DNA from: Brevundimonas guildfordensis
GTDB lineage: Bacteria > Pseudomonadota > Alphaproteobacteria > Caulobacterales > Caulobacteraceae
Direction: 5' to 3'
NCBI RefSeq assembly: GCF_014836405.1
Contig: NZ_JACSQU010000001.1
Span: forward strand, 1,240,001-1,304,000
Length of the DNA stretch: 64,000 bases
The notes beneath the pieces were generated by a model. That model made no database searches, had not been told where the DNA came from, and saw only the letters and a list, made by a program, of their open reading frames with translations. Below are positions 8,777 to 18,136 of the stretch, in pieces. Position 1 is the stretch's first letter, and the number at the start of each line of letters is the position of its first letter. The position numbers and the translations under genes are program-made.

Positions 8777-10462
8777 TCAGACGCCGGGCAGCTCCACCCA
8801 GAAGGTCGCGCCTTGTCCGGCCACGGAATGCACGCCGATATCGCCGCCCTGCAGTTCCACCAGCCGCTTGGCTAACGTCAGGCCGACGCCGTGCCCTTCG
8901 ACGCTGGACCGGTCCAGCCCCAGGCGGTTGAAGGGCTCGAAGAGCTGCGCCTGCTTTTCCTCGGACAGGCCGGGGCCCCGGTCAGTCACCTCGATGCGGA
9001 TGCGGTCTCCACGCCACTCAGCGCGCAGGATGACCACGCCCCCGGATGCGCCGTACTTCATGGCGTTATTGGCCAGATTGCCGACCACCTGCGTCAGTCG
9101 TTGAGAATCGGCCATCGCCACCAGAGCGTCGCCGTCGGCGATCACGTCTATCCGCAAGCCCTTCGCCTCGGGCAACAGCATCATGGAGCGGCGCACGTCC
9201 TCCAGCACGCCGCTGACCTCCGTAGGCCGCAGGTCGACCTTGACCGCGCCGGCCTCTGCGCGCGCGACGTCCAGCAGATCGTGCGTCAGCGCCTCGATCT
9301 GGCGCGATGTCTTGACCAGCATCTGGGCCATCTCGACCTGGCTGTCCGAGACCTTGCCCAGATGACCGCCCGCCCACAGTTCGCCGATGCCGATAACCCC
9401 GCCGATGGGGCTCTTGATCTCATGCGCCACATTGGCGAGCAGACGAGACTTGGCGGCCGACGCGCGCTCGGCGCGCAGCCGTCCGTCCTTGGCGCGCTGC
9501 ATCAGTTGGTCGCGCTCCTCCAGCAAGGCCGCGACGAGCAGGATCGGCATATAGCCCAGCAGCACCAGCAGCTGCGCCAGCAAAGCGCGATCCTCGATCG
9601 CAAACTGATGGTAGGGACCGTGCCCGGCCATGGTGCCGCCGATGGCCATCACCGTCACGACCAGCAGCGCCCAGGCGGCGCCGATGACGCGGAATCGCAC
9701 CGCCGCAAGCAGGATCAGCGGCAACAGCAGGAAACCGAACGGCATGCTTAGATGCGAAAAAAGCGCGTAGCAGGCGCCGCTAAGCAGAAGGCCCAGGCCG
9801 ACGCCTTCAGCGAGTCGCGCAGGCTGTTTGAGCAGCTTCAGGTGGGCTTTGCGCAAGCTCAGTCCGACGACGCCGATGACGGCGAAGCCCAGGGCGTGAC
9901 CTCCCCACCAGATACGGAAGGCTTCGATGAAGTCCTGGCCGGCGAGATTCGCCACGGTCCCGCTGGCAAGCAGCGCCGCCGGCACGGGAGCGATGGCGCA
10001 GATGGTCAGAAACCGCGCCAGCCCGTGAACACTATCGACGTGCAGTCCCGTCAACAGTCGGCGCGCCAGCAAGACCGCCAGCACGATTTCCAGCACATTG
10101 CTCAGGGTGAACACGGCCGAAAGCCACAGAGTGTTTCCGGCCAGAATTTCGCCAGCAAACACGCCCGCCGCCACCAGGACGCCGAAGCCCAGATCATACT
10201 GCAGGCCGCGACCGCTGCGCAGCCAGGCGGCCATCGCCAGCCCCCCGGCGCCCCATAGGCCGGCGATCAGTCCATTAGCGCGGGCGAAGCTGATAGCCAG
10301 CACGACAAGGACCGCGACCCCGAGGGCCGTCAGGATCGGCGCCAGCGGCTGGCGGAAAAAGTCTGCGTTAGGGGGGGCCTTGGCTTCGACGCCGACCGTC
10401 CCCTTCGCTGACGCTTCCAATGCGACCTCACTCCTCTGGAGCGCGCGGCTCATGCTCATCAA
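8777..10462 (-). CDS. Membrane sensor histidine kinase (MASE1-like N-terminus)
   Basis: A 561-residue protein. Residues about 40-310 form eight or more hydrophobic segments resembling a MASE1-type integral-membrane sensor. A short charged linker leads to a HisKA domain with the phospho-acceptor His in LLANVAHEIKSPIGG. The HATPase domain has N-box NLANNAMKYG, G-box DRGPGLS and GHGVGLTLAKRL. No response regulator gene is adjacent, so it is an orphan kinase. Start at 10462 is the first of several nearby Met codons (residues 1, 2 and 4). The signal sensed is unknown. Confidence 0.88.
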   Translation of the reverse strand: MMSMSRALQRSEVALEASAKGTVGVEAKAPPNADFFRQPLAPILTALGVAVLVVLAISFARANGLIAGLWGAGGLAMAAWLRSGRGLQYDLGFGVLVAAGVFAGEILAGNTLWLSAVFTLSNVLEIVLAVLLARRLLTGLHVDSVHGLARFLTICAIAPVPAALLASGTVANLAGQDFIEAFRIWWGGHALGFAVIGVVGLSLRKAHLKLLKQPARLAEGVGLGLLLSGACYALFSHLSMPFGFLLLPLILLAAVRFRVIGAAWALLVVTVMAIGGTMAGHGPYHQFAIEDRALLAQLLVLLGYMPILLVAALLEERDQLMQRAKDGRLRAERASAAKSRLLANVAHEIKSPIGGVIGIGELWAGGHLGKVSDSQVEMAQMLVKTSRQIEALTHDLLDVARAEAGAVKVDLRPTEVSGVLEDVRRSMMLLPEAKGLRIDVIADGDALVAMADSQRLTQVVGNLANNAMKYGASGGVVILRAEWRGDRIRIEVTDRGPGLSEEKQAQLFEPFNRLGLDRSSVEGHGVGLTLAKRLVELQGGDIGVHSVAGQGATFWVELPGV

Positions 10463-10537
10463 TCCGGCCCAAACGCGAGTTTCAGGGCCTAATCATGATC
10501 CATGATCCTAAACATCCTCTGAAATCCGCGAGGAGCC

Positions 10538-11197
10538 TCAGGATTTGGCGCTCAGCGCCTCAGCGAAGGCGCGCACGGCCGCTGCAGGGCCGTCGGGATG
10601 CAGCCAAACGCCACCGCTGACCGCTACGAAGTCGGCGCCGGCCGCCGCCAGTCCGGCCGCGTTGTCGACCGTCACCCCGCCGATGGCGACGCAAGGGACC
10701 TCCATCGTTTCCTGCCAGATGGTCAGGATGTCCGGCTCGGCGTGATGCACGACGTCCTTGGTCTGCGTCGGGAAGAAGGCGCCGAAGGCCACGTAGTCGG
10801 CGCCCCCCTCGGCGGCCTCCATCGCCAGATGGCGGCTGTCATGGCAGGTGACGCCGATCATGGCGTCCTCGCCCATGATTCGGCGCGCATCGGCGAGCGA
10901 CGCGTCGTCCTGGCCGACGTGAACCCCGTCGCAGCCCGTGGCGCGGGCCAGATCGGGACGGTCGTTCAGGATCAGAGCCACGTCGTGCGCCTGACAGATC
11001 GGCTTCAGCCGAGCGACGGCGGCGCGGATCTCATCGTCCGAGGCCTCCTTCAGCCGGATCTGCAGGGCGGCGCAGTCGCCGGCGGACAGGGCGGCCTCCA
11101 GCTGGACGGCGAAGGCTTCCAGGTCCGGCAGGGCCGAGGGCGTGATCAGATACAGCCGGCAGGGCGGACGGGCGGGAATTTGCGGTTGACGAGCCAT
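10538..11197 (-). CDS. thiE: Thiamine-phosphate synthase
   Basis: A 219-residue TIM-barrel enzyme that joins hydroxymethylpyrimidine diphosphate to thiazole phosphate in thiamine synthesis. It shows the ThiE blocks [39 protein letters not shown], and the glycine-rich phosphate loop [19 protein letters not shown] followed by VAVSGG. Its 5' end is 117 bp from the start of bfd on the other strand. I found no CUGAGA motif or other sign of a TPP riboswitch upstream. Confidence 0.92.
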   Translation of the reverse strand: MARQPQIPARPPCRLYLITPSALPDLEAFAVQLEAALSAGDCAALQIRLKEASDDEIRAAVARLKPICQAHDVALILNDRPDLARATGCDGVHVGQDDASLADARRIMGEDAMIGVTCHDSRHLAMEAAEGGADYVAFGAFFPTQTKDVVHHAEPDILTIWQETMEVPCVAIGGVTVDNAAGLAAAGADFVAVSGGVWLHPDGPAAAVRAFAEALSAKS

Positions 11198-11246
11198 GAC
11201 ACCGCCCTGCCCTCCGACGCCGACGGCGTCAATGTCGCAGAGCGCA

Positions 11247-11284
11247 TGAGAATGATTTGCACCCGCCTTAATAGATGCTATAGC
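11247..11284 (+). promoter_or_regulatory. Candidate Fur-regulated promoter of bfd
   Basis: TGAGAATGATTTGCA (11247-11261) matches the Fur 7-1-7 pattern TGATAATNATTATCA at 11 of the 14 defined positions. It overlaps a possible -35 TTTGCA (11256-11261), spaced 17 bp from a TATAGC -10 (11279-11284). Fur-Fe binding here would repress bfd under iron sufficiency. The site is seen in sequence; binding is inferred. Confidence 0.55.
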
Positions 11285-11314
11285 GAGCCATTCTCAAGTT
11301 CCGGGTGCCTCGCC

Positions 11315-11500
11315 TTGTACGTTTGCAACTGTAACGGTCTCCGCCAGCGTGATGTCGCTCTCGCCATCGAGGGGGGCGCCAGCCGCCCGAAGGACATCTT
11401 CGCCAGCCACCAGTGCGCGCCGCAATGCGCCAAATGCGTCTGCGAAATGCGCCAGATGATCCAGGAGCAGCAGTCCGCCTTCGCCATGGCGGCGGAATAA
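11315..11500 (+). CDS. bfd: Bacterioferritin-associated ferredoxin Bfd
   Basis: A 61-residue [2Fe-2S] protein. Cys4, Cys6, Cys38 and Cys41 match the Bfd spacing (CxC then CxxC), within YVCNCNGL and QCAKC. Bfd docks on bacterioferritin and gives electrons to release stored iron. The only sensible start is TTG at 11315, since the frame upstream has no family match and the predicted -10 ends 30 bp before it. The bacterioferritin gene follows 160 bp downstream on the same strand. Confidence 0.85.
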   Translation: MYVCNCNGLRQRDVALAIEGGASRPKDIFASHQCAPQCAKCVCEMRQMIQEQQSAFAMAAE

Positions 11501-11595
11501 TCCGTTTTTGAAAGCGGATTTCACTCGCATTATCAATGCAGTGATAAAAACTCGCAAATAAGCTGCGACGGCAAAGCCGTGGTATGTAGTCGTCA

Positions 11596-11632
11596 CGGGC
11601 GGTCCCGAGGCTCGGTCTTGCGTCAAGACCGA
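11596..11632 (+). promoter_or_regulatory. Hairpins in the bfr 5' leader
   Basis: TCGGTCTTG (11612-11620) pairs perfectly with CAAGACCGA (11624-11632) around a 3-base loop. A shorter CGGG/CCCG pair lies just before it (11596-11607). The large hairpin ends 28 bases before the bfr ATG and leaves the AAAGGA ribosome site free. TTATCA-N6-TGATAA (11530-11547) lies further upstream. The leader is a candidate for RNA-level control. Confidence 0.4.
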
Positions 11633-11660
11633 CTCGCCGCTGCTGCAAAGGACGACGACC

Positions 11661-12161
11661 ATGAAGGGCGATCCCGCGATCATCCGCACCCTCAACGCGG
11701 TGCTGACCAATGAACTGACGGCGGTGAACCAGTACTTCCTGCACGCCCGCATGTTCGAAAGCTGGGGCCTCAGCCACCTCGGCAACGTCATCTACGAAGA
11801 ATCGATCGGCGAGATGAAGCACGCCGACATGCTGATCAAGCGCATCCTCTTCCTGGACGGCCTGCCCAACCTGCAGGACCTGCACAAGCTGAAGGTCGGC
11901 GAAGACCCGATCGAGTGCCTGGGCGCGGACCTGCAACTGGAGATCGACAGCCGCGCAACGACGCGCGACGCCGTCACCCAGTGCGAACAGGCCCGCGACT
12001 ACGTCAGCCGCGACCTGCTGATGAAGATCCTGGCCGACACTGAGGAGCACGTGGACTTCCTCGAGAACCAGCACAGCCTGATCCAGCTGATGGGCGCGCA
12101 GAACTATCTGCAGTCCGCCATGAAGGAAATCGTCACGGATGGGGCCGCCACCGGCAACTGA
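11661..12161 (+). CDS. bfr: Bacterioferritin
   Basis: A 166-residue haem-binding ferritin that stores iron in a 24-mer. By alignment with E. coli Bfr, the ferroxidase ligands E18, E51, H54, E94 and H130 and the haem ligand M52 are present (NELTAVNQYFLHARM, EEISGEMKHAD-type block at 46-56). Position 127, a Glu ferroxidase ligand in E. coli, is Thr in the stretch LADTEEHVD, where Glu occurs at 128 and 129. Bfd upstream is its reductase partner. The start follows an AAAGGA ribosome site. Confidence 0.95.
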   Translation: MKGDPAIIRTLNAVLTNELTAVNQYFLHARMFESWGLSHLGNVIYEESIGEMKHADMLIKRILFLDGLPNLQDLHKLKVGEDPIECLGADLQLEIDSRATTRDAVTQCEQARDYVSRDLLMKILADTEEHVDFLENQHSLIQLMGAQNYLQSAMKEIVTDGAATGN

Positions 12162-12169
12162 TTCAAAGG

Positions 12170-12218
12170 CCGGGCGCGGCGTCAGAGAGCGGGAACGTCC
12201 GCCGCGCCCGGTTGTTTT
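12170..12218 (+). terminator. Intrinsic terminator after bfr
   Basis: CCGGGCGCGGCG (12170-12181) pairs perfectly with CGCCGCGCCCGG (12200-12211) and is followed by TTGTTTT. Confidence 0.8.
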
Positions 12219-12224
12219 GGCTGC

Positions 12225-12770
12225 ATGAGCAGCATGGACGACGCCCTCGACGCCGCCCGCGATCACGCGGCGGATTTCCTCAATGCTGAAGGCCGCGACT
12301 GGCGGCACGTCGCCCTGGGGGCGGCGCTGACCGTCGGCTTCGCCCTGGCGGCCACCGTGGTGGCTACCCGCGCCGTTCCCCCGCAAACCCGCAGCCTGAC
12401 CGGCGTCCGAAAGCGCGAAGGCCCGATCACCGAACGCCCGCGCGGGCCGTTCAGCCTCATCCTGCCCGCCGTCTTTTCGGCCACAACCCTGTCGGCTCTG
12501 CGCGTATGGAACGCCCCGGCCCGGCCCGGCCGCAACGCCGCCATGGGCCTTTGGGCCGTCGCCCAGGCCGTCAACGCCGTCTGGCTGGCCGCTCGTCCGA
12601 CCGGGCGCTGGACCCAAATCCTGGCCGCCATGTCCTCGGCCGGCCTGGCCGCCGCCTTCGCCCATGAGGCGCGCAAGCTCGACCTCGGGGCAGCCAAGCT
12701 GGCGGCTCCGACCGGCATCGGCGTGCGTCTGGCCAATCGGGCTGAGCGCAGCCTGGACGGCCCTTCCTGA
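12225..12770 (+). CDS. Small multi-pass membrane protein, possibly distant TspO/MBR-like
   Basis: A 181-residue protein with a charged N-terminus and four hydrophobic segments, at about residues 29-50, 74-90, 105-122 and 130-147. The pattern of an aromatic-poor TspO fold ([18 protein letters not shown] resembling the TspO RALGLF...NFLW block) is weakly suggestive, but I would not assign TspO function. The start is the ATG at 12225, with a second at 12234. It lies between the bfr terminator and efp on the same strand. Confidence 0.6.
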   Translation: MSSMDDALDAARDHAADFLNAEGRDWRHVALGAALTVGFALAATVVATRAVPPQTRSLTGVRKREGPITERPRGPFSLILPAVFSATTLSALRVWNAPARPGRNAAMGLWAVAQAVNAVWLAARPTGRWTQILAAMSSAGLAAAFAHEARKLDLGAAKLAAPTGIGVRLANRAERSLDGPS

Positions 12771-12898
12771 AACAACGCGCGGCGACGCCGCCGCCATTGC
12801 CCTTTTTCGCCTTATCCTCTAGGGCTCGCGGCGATTTGGCGCGCCACGCTCTGGCGGTCGGCGCCAGCCGCCCCCCAGCAACGAGCCCTACGGTTCTC

Positions 12899-13465
12899 AT
12901 GAAAATCAACGCCAACACCATCAAGCCCGGCATGGTCCTGCAACACAACGGCGGCCTGTGGGTCGTCACCAAGGCCAGCCACGTCAAGCCCGGCAAGGGC
13001 GGCGCCTTCGCCAACGTCGAGGCCAAGAACCTCGAAACCGGCAACAAGCTGAACGAACGCTTCCGTTCGGAAGACAAGGTCGAGCGCGTCACGCTGGAAC
13101 AGCGCGACTACTCCTATCTGTTCGACAACGGCGAGACCCTCGTCTTCATGGACGACGAGTCCTACGAGCAGATCGAACTGCAAAAGGGCTGGGTCGGCGA
13201 AGACCGCATCCCCTACCTGCAGGAAGGCATGAAGGTCATCATCGAGTCGCACGAAGAGCGTCCGATCGGTCTGGAACTGCCGGAACAGGTCGTTCTGGAA
13301 GTCGTCGAGACCGAGCCGACCGTGAAGGGTCAGACCGCCTCGTCGTCCTACAAGCCCGCCAAGGCCTCGAACGGCATCCGCGTCATGATCCCGCCCTTCA
13401 TGTCGACGGGCGAGAAGATCGTCGTCGACACCTCGACCGGCGAATACGTCCGCCGCGCGGACTAA
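12899..13465 (+). CDS. efp: Translation elongation factor P
   Basis: A 188-residue three-domain tRNA-mimic factor that relieves stalling at proline runs. The domain I loop is VKPGKGGAF, with Lys33 at the modification position used by lysine-modified EF-Ps. Domains II-III end with [28 protein letters not shown], split across the conserved C-terminal signature. The ATG at 12899 was chosen; an in-frame upstream start at 12797 adds unrelated residues. Confidence 0.95.
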   Translation: MKINANTIKPGMVLQHNGGLWVVTKASHVKPGKGGAFANVEAKNLETGNKLNERFRSEDKVERVTLEQRDYSYLFDNGETLVFMDDESYEQIELQKGWVGEDRIPYLQEGMKVIIESHEERPIGLELPEQVVLEVVETEPTVKGQTASSSYKPAKASNGIRVMIPPFMSTGEKIVVDTSTGEYVRRAD

Positions 13466-13510
13466 AAAACACCGCCTTTCCCGGCCAAGGTCGGGCAAGC
13501 TAAGACTACA

Positions 13511-13537
13511 GGGGCGCGGATGGTCCGCGCCCCTTTT
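13511..13537 (+). terminator. Intrinsic terminator after efp
   Basis: GGGGCGCGGA (13511-13520) pairs perfectly with TCCGCGCCCC (13524-13533), three-base loop, then TTTT. Confidence 0.85.
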
Positions 13538-13597
13538 GCTTCTCCGTCCATCCGGGCCGCAGGCCTTTTGAGGATCGACGGATCAGGAGAACCGCCT

Positions 13598-14404
13598 ATG
13601 GCCCTCGCTTCCGCCCTGCTCCAGGTCATGATGGACGCCGTCCGCAAGACCGCCCGCCCGATGCTCCGGGATTTCGGCGAGGTGTCCCAGCTCCAGGTGT
13701 CCCGCAAGGGCCCCGGCGACTTCGTCACCGCCGCCGACGTCAAGGCGGAACAGACCCTGTTCGAGCTGCTGCTGAAGGCCCGCCCCGGCTACGGCTTCCT
13801 GGGCGAAGAGCGCGGCATGATCGAAGGCACCGACAAGACCCACACCTGGATTGTCGACCCCATCGACGGCACCACCAACTTCATGCACGCCATGCCCCAC
13901 TTCGCCATTACGGTGGGCCTGGAGCGCAAGCATCCCGACGGCACGGCCGAGATCGTGGCCTGCGTCACCTACAACCCGGTGCTGAACGAGATGTTCTGGG
14001 CCGAAAAGGGCAAGGGCTGCTACCTGAACGACACGCGCATCCGCATCGCCGGACGCGCCGACATGGCCGAGTGCCTGATCGCCACGGGCCTGCCCTTCAT
14101 CGGCAAGACGGGCCACGGCCAGGCCATCAAGGACATCCACGCCGTCGGCCAGCGCGTGGCGGGCATCCGTCGCCTGGGCGCGGCCTCGCTGGACTTCGCC
14201 TGGGTCGCCGCAGGCCGCTACGACGCCTATTTCGAGCGCAACCTGCAGCCGTGGGACGTGGCGGCGGGCATTCTGCTGGTCACCGAGGCCGGCGGCGTCG
14301 TCACCACCATCGACCAGGACGGCGATCCGATGAACGGCAAGCAGATCGTCGCCGGCAACCCGGAAATCCAGGCCAAGCTGCGCAAGATCTTGCGCGAGGC
14401 GTAA
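13598..14404 (+). CDS. suhB: Inositol monophosphatase family protein (SuhB)
   Basis: A 268-residue Mg-dependent phosphatase. It has the family signature IVDPIDGTTNFMHAMPHFA and the C-terminal metal-site motif WDVAAGILLVTEAGG. GEERG is the first metal ligand. In bacteria SuhB hydrolyses inositol-1-phosphate and also joins the rRNA transcription antitermination complex. The ATG at 13598 has an AGGAGA site; an in-frame start at 13520 lies inside the efp terminator and is unlikely. Confidence 0.92.
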   Translation: MALASALLQVMMDAVRKTARPMLRDFGEVSQLQVSRKGPGDFVTAADVKAEQTLFELLLKARPGYGFLGEERGMIEGTDKTHTWIVDPIDGTTNFMHAMPHFAITVGLERKHPDGTAEIVACVTYNPVLNEMFWAEKGKGCYLNDTRIRIAGRADMAECLIATGLPFIGKTGHGQAIKDIHAVGQRVAGIRRLGAASLDFAWVAAGRYDAYFERNLQPWDVAAGILLVTEAGGVVTTIDQDGDPMNGKQIVAGNPEIQAKLRKILREA

Positions 14405-14460
14405 GGCGCTTCTTCCTCCTCCTCACCGGGAGCGTGGACGAGCTCGTATAGGGCCAAGGG

Positions 14461-14490
14461 GGCGGCGCTTCGCAAGAGGCGCCGCCTTTT
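14461..14490 (+). terminator. Intrinsic terminator after suhB
   Basis: GGCGGCGC (14461-14468) pairs with GCGCCGCC (14479-14486), followed by TTTT. Confidence 0.8.
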
Positions 14491-14595
14491 CCTTGTTCGA
14501 CTTCCGCTCGAGCCCGCAGAGGCGGGGATCAGCGGAAATATAAGACCGAGAGGATCTTTCACGCCTTCGTCGCCAAGCCCCCCTACCCTTCGGCC

Positions 14596-15636
14596 ATGAT
14601 CGCCGCCATCCTGACCGCCGCCCTTCTGTCGTCGAGCCCACCGGCCATGTCCGCTCCCCCAGCCAAGCCGATCGTCATCGCCCACCGGGGCGCCTCGGGC
14701 GAGCGGCCAGAGCACACCCGCGCCGCCTATGAGTTGGCGATCGACCAGGGCGCGGACTTCATCGAGCCGGATCTGGTCATGACCCGCGACGGCCACCTGG
14801 TCGTCCGCCACGAGAACGAGATCGGCGAGACCACCGACGTGGCCGACCATGCCGAGTTCGCGGCGCGGCGCACCATCCGCGAGGTGGACGGCGTGGCCAT
14901 TCCCGGCTGGTTCACCGAAGACTTCACCCTGGCGGAACTTAAGACGCTGCGCGCCCGCGAACGCCTGCCGGCCCTGCGCCCCGCCTCGGCCGCCTTCGAC
15001 GGCCAGGAGCCGATTCTGACCTTCGACGAAGTGGTCGAGATCGCCCGTGACGCCAGCGCCCGCGCCGGCAGCGTCATCGGCGTCGCGCCCGAACTGAAGC
15101 ACCCCAGCCACTTCGCCGCCCTCGGCCTGCCGATGGAGGACGCCTTCGTCGCCGCCCTGCAGCGTCACGGCCTGACCGGTGCGGACGCCCCCATCCTGAT
15201 CCAGTGCTTCGAGGTCGGGACGCTGCAGCGGCTAAAGGCCCGCCTCGACGCGCCGCTGCTGCAGTTGATGCAATCGAGCGGCGGCCCCGCCGACCGGCCC
15301 GGCGCGACCTACACTGAGATGGCGACGCCCGCCGGACTGGCCGAGATCGCCCGCTACGCCGACTATATCGGCGTACAGGATCTGATGGTCGTTCCTCGCG
15401 ACGATGCGGGCCGCGCGTTGAACGAATCCGGTCTGACAACCGTCGCCCATGCGGCCGGTCTAAAGGTCGCGGTCTGGACCCTGCGGGCAGAGAACATCTT
15501 CCTGCCCGCGCAATATCGCTTAGGGGACGCGCCCGCCGGCCATGGCGATTTTGAGGGCTGGCTGAAGGCGATCTCCGCGCTCGGCGTCGACGCTGTATTC
15601 AGCGATTTTCCCGCGGCGGCGGTGAAGGCCCGCTGA
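14596..15636 (+). CDS. glpQ: Glycerophosphodiester phosphodiesterase, predicted secreted
   Basis: A 346-residue TIM-barrel enzyme that releases glycerol-3-phosphate from phospholipid head groups. The catalytic start block [13 protein letters not shown] is followed by [20 protein letters not shown], the metal-site motif. A short hydrophobic leader ([20 protein letters not shown]) suggests periplasmic location. Its 3' end meets a palindromic repeat that fills the gap to the convergent ABC exporter gene. Confidence 0.9.
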   Translation: MIAAILTAALLSSSPPAMSAPPAKPIVIAHRGASGERPEHTRAAYELAIDQGADFIEPDLVMTRDGHLVVRHENEIGETTDVADHAEFAARRTIREVDGVAIPGWFTEDFTLAELKTLRARERLPALRPASAAFDGQEPILTFDEVVEIARDASARAGSVIGVAPELKHPSHFAALGLPMEDAFVAALQRHGLTGADAPILIQCFEVGTLQRLKARLDAPLLQLMQSSGGPADRPGATYTEMATPAGLAEIARYADYIGVQDLMVVPRDDAGRALNESGLTTVAHAAGLKVAVWTLRAENIFLPAQYRLGDAPAGHGDFEGWLKAISALGVDAVFSDFPAAAVKAR

Positions 15637-15640
15637 CTCC

Positions 15641-15770
15641 TTTCCTCCCCATGCAATGGGGAGGGGGACCGCGAAGCGGTGGAGGGGCTTCGCGACGGCG
15701 GAACCAAGTAGCCCCTCCGTCACGTCGCCTAAGGCTCCGCGCCACCTCCCCATGTCATGGGGAGGAGAAG
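15641..15770 (+). repeat. Palindromic intergenic repeat, copy 1
   Basis: A 130-bp element that fills almost the whole gap between two convergent genes. It contains CTCCCCAT-GCA-ATGGGGAG near the left end, ACCGC-GAA-GCGGT, then GGAGGGGCT pairing with AGCCCCTCC, and CTCCCCAT-GTC-ATGGGGAG at the right end. A second copy lies at 19709-19837. It may act as a two-way terminator. Confidence 0.9.
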
Positions 15771-15772
15771 GC

Positions 15773-17626
15773 TCACGTCCCCTGGAACTGCAGCTTGGCC
15801 AGACGCGCGTAAAGCCCGCCCTTGGCCGACAGTTCGGCATGGGTGCCTTCCTCGACCACCTCGCCGCCGTCCATCACCACGATGCGGTCCGCGCGCAGCA
15901 CCGTCGCCAGGCGGTGAGCGATGACCAGGGTCGTGCGCTCGGACATGGCCTGATCCAGCGCGGCCTGCACCAGACGTTCGTTCTCGGCGTCGAGCGCGCT
16001 GGTCGCCTCGTCCAGCAGCAGGATCGGCGCCTCGCGCACCAGAGCCCGCGCGATGGCCAGACGCTGGCGCTGGCCGCCCGACAGGCTCTTGCCGCGCTCG
16101 CCCAGCGGGGTGTCGAAGCCCTCTGGCAGGGCGTCGATGAAGCCCAGCGCCTGGGCCTCGGCGGCGACGGCGCGGGCTTCGTCCAGCGTGGCGGCCTCGC
16201 GGCCGAAGCGGATGTTCTCTAGCGCCGAGCCCGAGAACAGCGGCGCCTCCTGCGACACCCAGGCGAAGCGGTTGCGCACCGCGACCGGATCGGCCGCGCG
16301 CACGTCCACCCCATCCACCGACACGAGACCGGACTGCGGGTCATAGAAGCGCAGCAGCAGGCGGAAGACCGTCGACTTGCCCGCCCCGGACGGCCCGACC
16401 AGGGCCACGGTCTCGCCCGGCCGCACGGTCAGGCTGAAGCCCTTCAACGCCGGCAGGTCGGGGCGGCCCGGATAGGCGAAGTCCACCGCCGACATCGACA
16501 CCTCGCCGCGCGGCTGAGGCAGGGCCACCGGGCTGGCGGGCGGCGCGATGGCGGGGGTCGCCCGCATCAGCTCGTCGATCCGCTCCATGGCCCCGGCGGC
16601 CTTCTGAACATCGCCCCAGCTTTCGCCCAAGGCGCCCACGGCGCCCGCCGCGAACACCGACAGCAGAACGAACTGCAGCAGGGCGCCCGGCGTCATGGTC
16701 CCGGCGATCACGTCCTGCGCGCCCAGCCACAGCACCAGGGTCACGCCGCCGAACATGACGACGATGATCATGGCGGTCATCACCGCCCGCGCCCGCATCC
16801 GCTTCAGGGAGACGCCGAACGCCTCCTCCACCGCCGCGCCGAAACGACCGATGGCGCTCTTTTCGCGGCCGAAAGCCTGGACCGTCTCGATGGCGTCGAC
16901 GCTTTCCCCGGCGAAGCCTACGGCCCCGGCGAAGGTGTCCTGCGACTTCACCGTCAGCTTGCGCACGATGCGCCCGAACAGGAACAGCGGCACGATCAGC
17001 ACCGGCACGATCAACAGGACGAATGCCGTCAGTTTGGGGCTGACGAAGAACAGCAGGACCACCCCGCCGATCAGGGTCAGGAAGTTGCGCAGCGCATAGC
17101 TGATGGAGGTGGTCAGCAGGGTGTCGACCAGCTGGATGTCCGTGGTCAGGCGCGACAGCACCTCGCCCGTTCGCATATGGGCGAAGAAGACCGGGTCCAG
17201 CGTCAGGATGCGCTGGAACAGGGCCGTGCGCAGGTCGGCGATGATCCGCTCGCCGGTCTTGGTCACGTAGAAATACCGCAGCGCCGTCGCCAGCCCCAGA
17301 ATCACGGCGTTCAGGCCCAGGATCAGGAACCACTTGTCGATGTCGGCGCCGCCGTTCTCGAATCCCTGATCGATGGCGCCGCGCGCCGTCGCCGTCAGGG
17401 CCAGGGAGGCGATGGTCGAGCCGATCAGCCAGAGCGCCGAAATGCCCGCATCCACCTTGTGCCGTCCCAGAAAAGGCAGCAACCGCCCGAGCGGACGGAT
17501 GTTGCGGCTCTTGGCGCGCTTGCCCCCCGCTTCATCCATCTGTTCGGCCAGGACGGCGCCTGCGCCGGGGCGGCCCTCGGGTTGTCCTGTGGGTTGGGCG
17601 TGACGTTGCGGTTCAGCGTGGGTCAT
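15773..17626 (-). CDS. ABC exporter, fused permease and ATPase
   Basis: A 617-residue half-transporter. Residues about 50-340 hold six membrane helices of the type-1 exporter fold. The ATPase follows with Walker [10 protein letters not shown], signature [15 protein letters not shown], Walker [13 protein letters not shown] and the H-loop VIAHRLAT. This arrangement matches MsbA/lipid-exporter-like proteins, but the cargo cannot be read from sequence. It forms a homodimer in the inner membrane. A start at Met30 would shorten the polar N-terminus; the first ATG is listed. It is followed on the opposite strand by a palindromic repeat. Confidence 0.92.
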   Translation of the reverse strand: MTHAEPQRHAQPTGQPEGRPGAGAVLAEQMDEAGGKRAKSRNIRPLGRLLPFLGRHKVDAGISALWLIGSTIASLALTATARGAIDQGFENGGADIDKWFLILGLNAVILGLATALRYFYVTKTGERIIADLRTALFQRILTLDPVFFAHMRTGEVLSRLTTDIQLVDTLLTTSISYALRNFLTLIGGVVLLFFVSPKLTAFVLLIVPVLIVPLFLFGRIVRKLTVKSQDTFAGAVGFAGESVDAIETVQAFGREKSAIGRFGAAVEEAFGVSLKRMRARAVMTAMIIVVMFGGVTLVLWLGAQDVIAGTMTPGALLQFVLLSVFAAGAVGALGESWGDVQKAAGAMERIDELMRATPAIAPPASPVALPQPRGEVSMSAVDFAYPGRPDLPALKGFSLTVRPGETVALVGPSGAGKSTVFRLLLRFYDPQSGLVSVDGVDVRAADPVAVRNRFAWVSQEAPLFSGSALENIRFGREAATLDEARAVAAEAQALGFIDALPEGFDTPLGERGKSLSGGQRQRLAIARALVREAPILLLDEATSALDAENERLVQAALDQAMSERTTLVIAHRLATVLRADRIVVMDGGEVVEEGTHAELSAKGGLYARLAKLQFQGT

Positions 17627-17758
17627 GGCCGCGCTCTTGCCCCGGATCGCACCCCGGTGTAAACGCCGCCCCTCGCTCCCGTCGCGCTCCGTGGCGGGAT
17701 TCTCTAATTACGCGCAGTGACGGTCGGCATCGTCGTCGCGCAGAGACGGACAAGATCG

Positions 17759-17983
17759 ATGAAAGCGGACACGCACCCCGACTACCACTTCATCACTGTT
17801 GTGATGACCGACGGCACCTCCTACCAGACCCGTTCGACCTACGGGAAAGAGGGCGCCACGCTGAACCTGGACATCGACCCGACGTCTCACCCGGCCTGGA
17901 CCGGCGGCAACCAGCACCTGATGGACCGCGGCGGCCGCGTCTCGCGCTTCAACAACAAGTTCGGCGGCTTCATCAAGAAGTAA
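17759..17983 (+). CDS. rpmE: 50S ribosomal protein L31
   Basis: A 74-residue ribosomal protein. [19 protein letters not shown] is the L31 N-terminus, and [14 protein letters not shown] is the C-terminal block. No CxxC zinc pair is present, so it is the C-minus form. The start at 17759 was chosen; an upstream GTG at 17717 adds 14 residues unlike L31. Confidence 0.95.
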   Translation: MKADTHPDYHFITVVMTDGTSYQTRSTYGKEGATLNLDIDPTSHPAWTGGNQHLMDRGGRVSRFNNKFGGFIKK

Positions 17984-18011
17984 GCCACGCTTGCTGCGAC
18001 ATGTTCGCCAC

Positions 18012-18043
18012 AAAAGCGTCGGTCCCCGGGCCGGCGCTTTTTT
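18012..18043 (+). terminator. Intrinsic terminator after rpmE
   Basis: AAAAGCGTCGG pairs with CCGGCGCTTTT (one G-T wobble), followed by further T residues. Confidence 0.8.
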
Positions 18044-18136
18044 GTTGCCTGGAACGCCGTTAGCATGGGCGCGTTCGATCCCTCGGGGCGTGGGCGTTGG
18101 GTCCGGGCCGAGATCGGACCACAAGAGTTGCAGACG

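Noticed and set aside
11198..11314. Possible TPP riboswitch upstream of thiE
   Set aside because: The minus-strand leader lacks the CUGAGA core and the thi-box pairing; it is also shared with the bfd promoter.
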